DNA from: Gnetum montanum
Taxonomy: Eukaryota > Streptophyta > Gnetopsida > Gnetales > Gnetaceae
NCBI GenBank assembly: GCA_015680685.1
Contig: MNCI01013895.1
Coordinates: 1,367,182 to 1,431,181, forward strand
Length of the DNA: 64,000 nucleotides
Reading direction: 5' to 3'
Positions within the stretch are counted from its first letter, which is position 1. Each line of letters opens with the position of its first letter. Positions 23,200 through 33,912 of this stretch are shown piece by piece. The translations under genes and the position numbers were made by a program. Under the pieces are notes generated by a model. The model worked only from the letters and a program-made list of their open reading frames with translations, ran no database searches and was not told the DNA's origin.

Positions 23200-23450
23200 T
23201 GTTTCTTTTTATTTATACTTATACTCATTTTATAAAAAAGCAAAATGAACCTATAATATAGAAGTGGAATCACAATGCTTTTATTTTGCACTAAAATTTG
23301 TTAACTTCGTAATACTCTGCTAAGAAGTATTTTGGGTGTTGTTACAAAGTTGCATAAAGATTAAAAAATGTATTTGATTTGTCACTTTTGTAAAAATTTT
23401 TGTTATTTTAATAAAATTTTAAAAATACATACCCAGGGTAAATAAATAAG
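23200..23450. repeat. Resumed AT-rich array unit
   Basis: The array words return (AAAATGAACCTATAATATAGAAG, TTTGGGTGTTGTTACAAAG, GTTATTTTAATAAAA, CCAGGGTAAATAA) in the same order as in the units at 20600-21960. 23451-23658 is unassigned. Confidence 0.65.
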
Positions 23451-23658
23451 GAAGAGCAACTAAATATTCTCTATTTGCATAATTGATAAAACCCAATTTG
23501 ATTACAAAAGCAAATCTTAATACCATTAGAATAACATTTTGTTGATAAAATTGATAAAACCTTCAAGTGTACCTACAAGAGCCCTGGAAGAATATATATA
23601 TATCCATTCAAGATGGTTCCTACATCATTCAATAAAATAATAAAATTATAAAGAGAAA

Positions 23659-23773
23659 NNNNNNNNNNNNNNNNNNNNNNNNNNNNNNNNNNNNNNNNNN
23701 NNNNNNNNNNNNNNNNNNNNNNNNNNNNNNNNNNNNNNNNNNNNNNNNNNNNNNNNNNNNNNNNNNNNNNNNN
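23659..23773. other. Assembly gap (115 N)
   Basis: Run of N; no sequence is available. Short open frames drawn across it are meaningless. Confidence 0.99.
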
Positions 23774-25040
23774 TAAAAAAATACTTGATTGGTGTGTACT
23801 AGATTTTGCTTCTCTAAATTTGCATGACATTTTGCTAATAAAACCCATAATTTGATTGGAAAAAACTAATTTAAAATATAATATCCTAGCCTTGTACAAA
23901 CAAAATAGGTTGGGGCCAGCTATGTAAGTTATTTTTTATACCATTTGCCTCTATTTTCTACCCAACCTGACTAGCTTTGGGCAAACTTTTTACCAGCAAT
24001 GGAATAATACATACAAATATAGTAAAATAATAAAATTATAGACAACAATAGAATTTCAAGTTATTGTAATAAATATTTTGAATAAATACATATCCCTTCA
24101 ATTGTTTTTTTGAAGTTTCTCCTTACACTGTTGTTGCATCTACTAAATACATACATTGAATAAACACGTATCTCCCTCCCTCCTTGCCAAGTTACTTATG
24201 TTGGATAGTTTCTACGTTATTACAGTTTCTTTTACATGTTACCCATTCCCGATGTGGGTTCGATTATAGAAGCTTGCGTGACCATAATAATCATGCTAAC
24301 AATAACATAAATTCAATACCATAATAACCATATATATATATCCACATATTACTTTTAGACTTCATAACTCCTTTTAATATTTCAATACGAGTAATTTTGG
24401 AGGGAGGAAAAGTCAGCTTTGCAAAGGTAAAAGAAATATTGTTACTAAGCTTTTGTTCCTTCGTAAAGCTGAATCATTCATTTTTATGTTCCTTAGTACT
24501 TAAGAAGCATATTTATGTAATTTATTCCGAATCATTCATTCTTGTTATTGTTTTCTTAGAACTTACCTAAAAGGGATTTTGGATGATGTATTTCATGTAT
24601 AGACAAATAACTTTTGAATAATGTATTTTATGTAGAGGCAAATAACTTGCTCATTATTTTCCCAATTCACATAATTTTTGAATCTATGTGATCCCAAAGT
24701 AATCACCTTGGTGGTGGGGGGTTTGCTAGTAATGGAAATTTGAGTCAATTTTTTCGCAATTGCTAACAATCGAAAGGTATTATAGGGGTAAGTTTAAGGA
24801 AACATATTAAGAATTTTTAAAAGTAAACCACTCATGTTAAAGCCAAAACAACTTTAAGAAGACTTTTAATTGACCATACAACTTATTTAAAATACTAATG
24901 GGGTTTTTATTGAAAACTTTTCGAATTCTACAATCATAATGAACTAAGAACTTGATATAACTAAGGATATGAGTAAGGTATTAAATTGTTGTCCATTTAT
25001 GAGAACATTCTAGTAATTCCAAACCCTTAATTGATTGTAG
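23774..25040. other. AT-rich DNA; possible leader of element A near its right end
   Basis: No gene is seen. At 24787 the sequence AGGGGTAAGTTT is a good splice donor, and ATTGATTGTAG directly before the ATG at 25041 is a good acceptor. The last 250 bp could therefore be a leader intron of the ORF that follows, as also suggested in element X. The rest is unassigned. Confidence 0.35.
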
Positions 25041-27765
25041 ATGGTCCCAAAAAGAGGAGCACAAGGAGAACTCCAACGACTAGTAAGCAAAAGACCACAA
25101 CGTCATGAAAGAGGACAAGCAAGTGAGCAAATTCCACATGCAGAACAAGGAGAGTAGGAAGCACAATCCTTCAACATTTATTAACATACTCCTGTCACAA
25201 AGCAATCTGCTCAAGGAAAAGAAGATGTTCCACCAGCACTTTTCTAGGGACAACAACTTACACTATCACCTGAATGCCTTTAGGCTATTTAGGAAAAATC
25301 CATTATGTCACCAGTAATTGTGGAACTTACCTTTCATCCATTCTTTTAATTTGCTCCAAAAGTTGTTAAGGCCCAACTTCAGTCATCTCCTTTGTGGCCT
25401 ACTTTGACAAACAATGGAGAATGATATCTAGGAGAAACATTCTAGTTTTAGAAAAATCAAGAAGTTGATGCTATAGTCAAAATTGAAGGAATCTTAGTAT
25501 CTTACTCAGTTAAGGCAATTGCAGAGGTACTGAATGTGCCTAATCAAGGAGAAAAGGTGGCACAGATATCAACCAAATCTAACACAAACACTAGGAAGCT
25601 ATGGTTATAGCGGGTGTATGGTAAGGAAGATAAAGAATACAATGAATTGACTACAGAAGAAAAGATCTACTTCAAAATTAGCACTTATAATGTATTTCCT
25701 ACCAAAAGACTAAATAGAATCTTTACATATGCAGCCAGAGTGAGTGCAATATTAATTGAAAAATTCAATGCAAACATCGCTCAACTCTACTTCATAGAAA
25801 TCTAAAGGCGTTTTGAAGAAAAGAAGGTAGAGAAGTTAACACGTTCATTCTCTTTCCTTATTTGAAAGTTATGTAAATGAGCAAGTATCCAAGGGTATAC
25901 AAATGATGTATTGATGAAAGGCACAAAATGCTTCCTATGCTAAAATGCTTAAGCCAGTGCCTCTAAAAAAGAACCAATTAGAAGAACAACTAGGCACTAA
26001 AGAGACTACCCAAGCCATAGGATAATAGTAGTAGCAACCACAGGTTCCACTACTACCACCACAAGAACCTTCAATGAGTAATTTGTAGCGAGTTGTAAAT
26101 ACTATCAGTTGGGAAAGCAAAGAAGAGGCCAATTTATTTAAAGTTATTGTTGATGCAGTCAGACTAACCATTTCAACTGATCTTGCCAATGGAAAAATAT
26201 CATTGCGATTAGGAGGAGAGGCCCAATGGTCAAAACAAATTTTTGGGAACACCACATCATTCCAAGTGGTACTTGAATCAAGAGAAGAAGCCACAATTGT
26301 GGTCATGCAGCACCATGATGTAGTAGGAGTCATAGTAGTGATCACAAATTATATTAAAGAATCTTTTCATGTACCTATTGTGCCATCAACTGATATTTCT
26401 ATATCCAAAGATGCTCAAATGCTAGCTAGTACCCCTATGACTCTTGCAGAACATAAAGATGTGTTGGATAGATTATTACAGATAGGACAAGTTGTGACAA
26501 ATCTATTTGATATTTCTAGTGATATCACTGCAACACAACCTAAATTGATTTCCACCAAAGGAAAATTAATCATGGTTGAAACTAGGGTAGAACATGCTAA
26601 GAATGAGCTTCAGAAATTACAAGAAGAGCTTGTAACCCTTAGAGCAAAAAGGAGAGATCCAACTTAGTTCATAGCACCAAACTAGATAGCATAATTCAGA
26701 ACTAAGCAAATCAATTTCCTTCTTAAGAAAAACAAAGATATAGTAGATGAGAAAGAAAAGGTAGTATAAAATGCTTTAGTAGCCGAAGCCCAATCATATG
26801 CCCATGCCAAAGAACTTGTTTCCTTACAAGAAGAAAATAAATAACTTGTTATAGAAAACATGAGGTTGACCACCATAGAAAAGCAGAAAAACACTTTAGA
26901 AGAAAGTTTTTCTCAATTAAGAGAGTAATTGATGAGAGTCAACCAAGATATAAGCCTCACAAGAGAAAACAAAACCCTCTCTATGAAGGAGGTAAACGCC
27001 ATTAGATAGAAATCAGCTATCAAAATCAGTGTATGGTAAAATGAGGCTAAGAAACATGAAAGGCTCAAAGAACACTTTCAAGACCAAGTGCATATGTATA
27101 AATAGATAAATGAGAAAGAGAATCAGATGACAAAGGTTAAAATCAATTTAATTATAGCACAAAATCCTAATTGGCAACCCATCTTGGACAGCATGGCCCT
27201 AACCTATCAAGCGGAAATGAAAAATAAAGACCTGCTGATATAAGACTTAAAAGAATACATGGCATTAACAAACCTTTGATATGCTTATTTGGCCATGTTA
27301 ATAGTAGGCAAGCCTAGAAATGAACTAGAATAGCAAGTAGTAACCACTTATGCTTTATATGAGAAGGAGTTTGTAGATAGAAAAGATGCTCTACAAAACA
27401 TTCAAGTAACAAATTCAAAACTAGAAGAAATTAAGGTTGTTTACTAGGGGTAAAAGGATGTAGCAACGAATCTAGCTAGAAGATTAACAGACTGTCATGA
27501 ACAAAGAGAAAAGGCCAAAGCTTTTGAAAAAGAGCAACGACAATTTGAAATATGGTACATTAAAGCTAATTAGATGTTTTTGCAACTGCCATGTCTATGG
27601 AACATGTCGAATCCATCCAACATTGGTTCATTAGCATGGATGCTTCAAGATCCTAGAATGAAAGAAGAGAAGTTGTAGGTGCTCTTAAATAAATACCAAT
27701 TCAAGAAACCTAACGACAAGGGGATGAAACCTATCGAAGAGCCACGTCCACCTAGAACAACATAA
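25041..27765 (+). pseudogene. Athila-lineage downstream coiled-coil ORF, copy A
   Basis: Function unknown. In elements B and D the same ORF lies after integrase, where Athila elements have their env-like gene. Copy A keeps the N-terminal SPLWPTL and YLGETF motifs (about 25386-25445), a VLNVPNQG helix typical of plant retroelement proteins (25530), and a second conserved block (26200-26380, LRLGGEAQWSKQI). From about 26480 on it has long charged heptad-like helices (EKQKNTLEESFSQLRE near 26880), ending in a short Pro-rich tail and the stop at 27763-27765. At least twenty in-frame stops occur. No membrane segment or signal peptide is evident, unlike a true envelope protein. Pairwise similarity to copies B, C, D and E defines the family. 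Confidence 0.75.
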
Positions 27766-27959
27766 GTCTATGCTCAACCTTGCTAGATTTTGTTTTTTTT
27801 TTCATTTTTTATCAAAATTATCATGTCATGTATTCATTTCTGTAAACTCCATTGTGGCAGTAGAGAGTCATGTACAATGTCATATAAATCTACCTTCAAA
27901 TTTTGTAAGGAACTCCATCCTCATTTTTTTTAACTTAAGGATGAGTGTTCAATCAACGA

Positions 27960-28618
27960 TATCATAGTTACAATATCGTATCTACAATGTCGTAGATACA
28001 TTATCATGTCTCAACATACTTTATTGTATAAAAAATATTATGGGATGTGTGCCAACCTATATAAGAAACACTTGGATGCATGGATCCACAATAGATTTGT
28101 TAGCCTAGTAACAAAACTCTTTCAGTTTATTTTCTTGAATTTAGTACTTAGCAATGTGTGCCCACAGTGTGATATTTTGTAATTGAATGGAGTCTTTATT
28201 CGTGTGTGATGTNGCTTGGTAACCCAGTAGTACTATCACTCTATACGCCTAGTAGTGAGGTACTTGGTAATCCTAATAGTAGTTGCACGAAGTCCAAGGT
28301 ATGACCAAAAGATCAGAACCAACTATTCATTGCATAGGCTAGTTTATATTTATTTTACTGTTACTTAGATTTAGAAACTTTTACTTTTACTTCATGTTTA
28401 TTAGGAGCAAAATGGCCAATACAACATCAATATCATATACCTCACCATGAGTTAAACCATATGCATTGATTTTACTAACTAATGTGGAAACACACCAATC
28501 TTGAATGCTAATCAATTACTAGTATAATCACATTATGTTATCTATGGAGTTCGACCAGGATTGCACATGAACATTGATATCTTCAATGGTTGGGTGTTGG
28601 GGTACCTACCACTCATCA
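27960..28618 (+). repeat. LTR of element A
   Basis: Ends CACTCATCA at 28618 followed by a primer-binding site, and shares its end with the LTRs at 33741, 40961, 49895 and 61188. It contains ATATCGTA words (27960-28010), a TATA box (CTATATAAG, about 28050), and the NNGGTAACC / ACTGGGATTACC words of the family. The left end is imprecise because the polypurine tract has decayed. A single N interrupts at 28213. Confidence 0.7.
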
Positions 28619-28619
28619 T

Positions 28620-28637
28620 TGGTGTCGTTGCCAAGGA
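28620..28637 (+). other. Primer-binding site (tRNA-Asp type)
   Basis: TGGTGTCGTTGCCAAGGA, one base after the LTR end, matches the Athila primer-binding site complementary to the tRNA-Asp 3' end with four differences. Confidence 0.75.
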
Positions 28638-28754
28638 TAAGTTAGTGTTATACTAAGTAATTAATTTTTCAAATTTCATTATACAAAACCTAACTCTAAT
28701 CTTTACAAACTTAATAAAAAGCACACTTAACACAAACTATCAACAAGCAATAAC

Positions 28755-29740
28755 ATGGCTATCACCTGCCAAGGAAATAAGAAGTAGTGATAGAATTGCT
28801 GATGAAGAAGACTGGGGAATGCCAATGCAGACATGTATTACTTATGCTCACATTGATCTATACCATCTAGACTTCACCTTCATATTCCATCAACATAGAC
28901 AAATGAGGTAGAGAGATATGCAAGATAGCATAGTTCTACCTTCCAAATGTGCAACACTAAACATGCTACAAACTACTCTAAGAGGAACGCACTTGGACCA
29001 GATTCAAAAAGGGTATCATGTGACTCAACACATGACCAGACCCTAAAAATCTACAAGGGTGAAAATAAAAGGAGATGCTACTATGGAAATCAAGCATGTT
29101 CATACCAAATGGAAGTAAGGAAACACATCCATTATCATAGAGGATCTTGATGCTAATTAGTTCATTTCAAAATAACTCCACCAAAACCATGAGGATCCAT
29201 CAAAGAAACCTATCATCATACTAGCAGAACCTATCAAAGTCCAACTTCACTCTACTCTAGTAGAAACACAAAAGGGGGAGGCTAGTAACTCAAGATATAA
29301 GTGGCACTTTAGGCCAAGGGATCTTGCTAAGTTCTACAAGGAAACTCACAAGATTCATGAAAGGAGAAAAAGTCAGCCTTATTCTCCTACTACCTCCTCT
29401 ACTTCATCATGATCATTAGAGGACTATGATAGAAGAAAATACAAGTACCAATACCTTGATAGGGAAAAGACAACAGCTCATGGTCATCATGATCGATACT
29501 CAAGGTATTATGATTTAAAATATGAGAAGTATGAAAGAATAAGGTAAAACTATATAAGAGAGGATCAAGAGAGGCACAAGCATAGAAGGGGTCACTACTA
29601 CCATAGAGCCTATGAACCTGATCATGATGATGAACCCCTTATGCCAACTCATAACATGATCAACATTCAAGAAGAGGGCTACATACCAACCATGCATATG
29701 AGAGATAGTTGAATCAAATAGCTAGATATGAATACCATGC
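28755..29740 (+). pseudogene. gag: gag N-terminal fragment, element A
   Basis: Homologous to the gag of element F (61325 on): ATG, then an acidic N-terminus with LDFTFIFHQ (about 28870), a His/Arg/Tyr/Ser-rich low-complexity region (29340-29640), and LDMNTMPQ just before the sequence breaks off at about 29740, where the capsid domain should begin. A frameshift just after the start and several stops are present. It follows an LTR and primer site in the normal order, but the rest of this element is missing. Confidence 0.7.
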
Positions 29741-29754
29741 CTCAACCAGTAAGT

Positions 29755-29819
29755 CCAAGGCATGTATGGTAAGCCTTGAGCGATGAGCCTTTGGTCCTAG
29801 CTTACCGCACATGTCTTGG
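29755..29819. repeat. Inverted repeat at the A/B junction (20-bp arms)
   Basis: CCAAGGCATGTATGGTAAGC (29755-29774) pairs with 29800-29819 with 17 of 20 matches, loop 25 nt. The right arm belongs to a minus-strand LTR fragment, so the left arm is an inverted copy of LTR sequence at the point where element A breaks off. Confidence 0.6.
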
Positions 29820-30290
29820 GCTCATATAGCCATTACTAGGTTACTAAGCATTATGCTACTTAGTGAGCCAAGCAATAACACTATTGGGATTACCAAATGA
29901 TTACACTTAAATTCTTGAAACCAGTCATACTCATTCTACTTTGTTAATGAATAAGAAAGTAAACTACTTGAAAATTTAAATGTTTAAACTAATAAGATAG
30001 TAAAAACTATGCTAAGTAAAATAGTGAAACTAAGTGGATACTATAATCATGAAAAGAAATCTCGATCGTTATTTCTAGATATGAACTATGTAATGACCAA
30101 AAACGTTAATGGCTAGAATACCAAGGAGTCCATGAGCACACAACCTAACTCTACGTCTATGCTAGGGCATGTTGGAGGTAGAGACGAGGTGCCCTGAATG
30201 GTCTTGTTGATCAAACAGGGACTTACCAAATGCAACATGGGGTTCAACATAGTTAGTTGCGATGCTAATGCAAAATGATGCTAAGTTTTT
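29803..30290 (-). repeat. Truncated 3' LTR of element B
   Basis: CCAAGCAATAACACTATTGG (about 29870) and CTAAGTGGATACTATAATCA plus AAATCTCGATCGTTATT (about 30030-30080) align with the central part of the LTRs of B, D and X. The U3 side, the polypurine tract and the C-terminal third of ORF B are deleted at the join near 30290-30350. Confidence 0.6.
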
Positions 30291-30349
30291 ATGCAATGTC
30301 AATGATGTGGAGCATAGTCAAAGGGTTTAAGCAAAAAAATGAAGGTATC

Positions 30350-32465
30350 CATGTGCGGGGACTATTGTCCAAGTTCTTCTAGGTGGCAATCTCAATGGTA
30401 GACTTTTGATGTAAGGTGCGTACCTCCTCCATTGATAGATTTTGATTTTCTACAGTTAATTTCCTTAGTTTAGTGTTTACCCTAGCAAACTACTCTTACT
30501 ATTGATAAATGAATTCTTGCATTTAATATTTCTACTCATCAACATTTTGTAGGCAATGATTTTGTGTGATCAATGCTTCATTTTCTTAGCACATCTAATT
30601 CAATTCCTTTTTGATTGAGTGCAATGTGGCTTCAACTATGGAATATTTAAAGATGGCCATCACTTTCTTGTCCTCAACCTTCTAAAATCATTCCTAAAGC
30701 TATTTAATAGCTTCATCTCTTGTCACTACTAGGCTGAGGATTGCTTATTTTGCAAGTCAGGCATGAAGTTTGGCAACCTCCATGGCCAAACATTGATTTT
30801 GCTCTTGGGTCATTTCTATTTTCCCCTTAAAAATAATGCATTTGATCATTGAATTTAGCAACTCTAATTGGGTTGTAGTGATGTTCTCTGATGTTCTCTG
30901 AAAGATCAAAAATGTCCAAAGTCAATTTCCCAATTCCTACTAGTTGTTCTAACAATTTTTCATGCTAAGCTACATTTAATTTCCTACTGACAATGCCTAT
31001 AGAATTTTGCACATCTTGAACTACAAATATGTTTGGTACAAATACTATGGGTGCATTAAATGCTTCTACTACATGGTTAACAACCACTTCTATTGTTATC
31101 TCCTACCCTTAGTGTTGCATCACCAAGACAATTGCCTCTTCTCCTTTCTCCAACCTCACCAAGAAAGTGGTAGAATTCCTAGAGATTTCTAGGAATAGAT
31201 GATGTGTTGCTAGTGACACCATCACCTTTGGAGCATTGGGATCTGACCTTGAAGGTAGCTATGTTCTTTGGGCAAAGAAAATGGGATCACTTCTCTACAT
31301 CTAGCTAACTATTCGGGCCACCTCATTAAGGTGACTCATCACTAGCTAGTACATAGATGGATCTTTCCCAGTCATTCTTGTTTGTTACTCTTGTTTGTTA
31401 CTCTTGTTTGATGAAGAGATTTTCTTGGATTTTACATAGATACTCAATGGTTGTGTAGGCCTCCAATGTTGTTTCCTAACTAGGTGATGGTGGTAGAAAC
31501 TCCTCTTCTTAGGTTGTCACTGGCATTTTATCTTTCATGATTTCTGACCATGAGGCCAAGGGAGCATGCTTGAGAATGTCATTAGAGTAGCGAACAATGC
31601 TTGCCCTTTTGAAAATTTTTCTAATGTGGCACAAAAAGGTTAGGGTCTTCCTTCCACATTCATTCTCTTTGAAATGTTTCTCAACCTCCAAGTATAGCAG
31701 TTATGGAAGATTAATGGGGAACTTCCTACTTAGAGTAACACATGCTTAGGTAGAGAAAGTAGTCACCTTGCTTGGCCTCACTGTTGGATTCAAGTGATAC
31801 GTTTCAATCTTGAAATAAATTCACTCCACTAGTGCAAGCACACCATACTCCTTACGGTCAACCCCATAGCACCATTGGGTCCACTCCCTCTTGGCCTCAA
31901 GATCACCTTTTATAGATAATTTAGCGAGCTATGTTCCTATTTTAGACAGCCCTAGTGCCTATGCAGTGGCTTCTATCTAGTAGAACACTTGAATGTCCTT
32001 GATCTTGATGATGAACCTTGGTCTTTAGCTACTCCAAAAGAGATAGGTCTCTTTCATGTACCATTTTTCACTAGATGTGATGACTGGCCACATTGGAGAG
32101 GTCTACAGTTATGTCTTGACATCCTCTGGAGCTTTCTCCAAAAATGACCCAAAGTTGATCTCTTGAAGAATCGATCTTTGAATGTCTTAGGACCGAATGA
32201 TGTCTAGGCAGGCTTGAGTCAAAGTGACCTCAAGCCTTGACACAGGTCCAAGCACTTCTCCTCGTTGTGATTATTCGGTTGGTGCTTCTTCCTCTGGAAT
32301 CTATTAGACAGATTCCACTTTGAGGTCCTCCCAAAGAGGTCCCATTGCATGGGCCACCTCTAGTACTTCTTGACCTTGTTCTTGCTGGCCCCTTCTAGCT
32401 CTAGGTCATTTCTCTCGTGGTTGTGAGGTTTTTCCTTCCTACAGAAATTTCTATTTTGGTGCCAT
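30350..32465 (-). pseudogene. Athila-lineage downstream coiled-coil ORF, copy B
   Basis: The ATG at 32465 begins MAPK, as in copy D. The N-terminal motif SPMWPV ... WYMKETYLFW is at about 32095-32030, followed by the second conserved block (about 31290-31020) and the coiled-coil region (30950-30350). The C-terminal third found in copies A, C and D is missing. Stops are frequent. The role is unknown; position after integrase in the same element is the main clue. Confidence 0.7.
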
Positions 32466-32737
32466 ATATAATCACAATAAGACCATGGATTAGCAACCAT
32501 TGTGTAGCCTTAAATAAATTGGGATACCTTATCTCTTAAGCATAGTTACACTTGCCTAAACTATGATTATGATTGATGTAATTAACCCAATTATCATTTA
32601 TTTGATGTGCTATTATGAATAATTCATCTCAGCAGTTGTTAGAGGGGTTAACCCTTAAAAAGTTGATGTTTATATGTGGTTAATGTTAGTAACCCTTGGG
32701 GGAGTTAGAAAAATTTTCAAAAATTTTCATTGGAAAC
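32466..32737 (-). other. Leader segment upstream of ORF B
   Basis: Matches 56110-56371 upstream of ORF D almost throughout (CCTTGGGGGAGTTAGAAAAA, TTGGGATACCTTA). It is interrupted at 32737 by element X; the remainder resumes at 40967. Confidence 0.75.
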
Positions 32738-33741
32738 TGATGAGTGGCGAGGTACCCCTACACTCAACCATATGAAACGAGCATCACACACACAATCCAG
32801 TCAAACTCCGTAGATGAACTAGTTGTGGCACCTAGATAGTTAGCCTTAGGTCGCAGTTCGTTGTCTTCCCACCTGGACTAGTATTGCATATGTCATATAT
32901 GGTTTAGTCCAGACGAGGTGTATGATGTGTCCTGATCTATGCTACTCCTGATGGAAATGGAAAATAATATTAACTAATCTAAGCTAAGAGGGAAAGGGTA
33001 AGAAAATCTAATCTAGCCTAAGTGTGATGAGCAACTGATTCCTTGATCAATCGTACACATCTTGGACTTCGTGCACGACTACCACTGAGACTACCAAGCG
33101 TAGCTTCGAGGTACGCCACTGGGATTACCAAGCGCAGATCCCAAATACGCACTGGGTTACCAAGTGTAGATCCTGGATACACCACTGGGCTACCAAGCAG
33201 TCACACTTAAATCCTTGTAATCAAGTCGTACTCGTTCCGCTTCTAGGAGTTTAAGGGTGAGAGACTAATCGCAATGAGCAACCGATTCCTTGACTAGCCG
33301 TACACACCCGTAGATTCTTGTAGTCAAGTCATACTCACACCGCGCTATGAAAGTAATAAATAACATTAAATAAATAAACTAAGTGAATGATGCAATGATG
33401 AAGTAATCTCGATCTTTATTGCCAGTCATGTACGTGTCCAAGTACGACACACTAGAATAAAGACATTGTATAATCACATTCACCACACTGCTGGCAAACA
33501 CGGGAAAAATGCTAACTCTGGAGGGATCAAACTGCTAGAGCTTCGCTACTATCTAACTGGGATCTCGAATGAGGGAGAGCCGCATCTTATTTATAGATAA
33601 GGTGGCAGACTACGATATCGCATACACGATATCGTAGAGAAGATGCGGTATCATGTATGCGATATCACGGGGGATGCGATATTGTGGTGGACGCGATATC
33701 ACGTATGTGATATTGCGGCCTATGCGAATCGCATCTCATCA
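32738..33741 (-). repeat. 3' LTR of element X
   Basis: TGATGAG...CTCATCA, about 1.0 kb. U3 (33610-33735) has five or more GCGATATC-type palindromes. A TATA box (CTATAAATAAG on the minus strand) lies at about 33589-33599. The family words GGATTACCAAGCG recur three times (about 33130-33180). Confidence 0.88.
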
Positions 33742-33753
33742 TACCCCCACGAC
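33742..33753 (-). other. Polypurine tract of element X
   Basis: On the minus strand GTCGTGGGGGTA directly precedes the LTR start TGATGAG. 33754-33912 is the short 3' untranslated region. Confidence 0.7.
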
Positions 33754-33912
33754 TAAATAAAAACTCGTCCTTGAGTTACAAGGAGAACAAGCTTCATTGA
33801 TTACACAGTGGATAGGTATGGGATTATTAACTGGAAAAAGAAATGGACTAATGCCGCAGTGTGGGAAGACACAGCATAGAGAAAAAATACTACAACTACA
33901 AAAATGTGGAAC

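Noticed and set aside
20172-23450. CRISPR-like reading of the repeat arrays
   Set aside because: Units are about 600 bp, diverged and without unique spacers. The genome is plant, and the pattern is that of satellite-type DNA.
24240-24290. tRNA-like GGGTTCGATTAT word
   Set aside because: It resembles a T-loop but no acceptor stem or anticodon arm can be folded around it.
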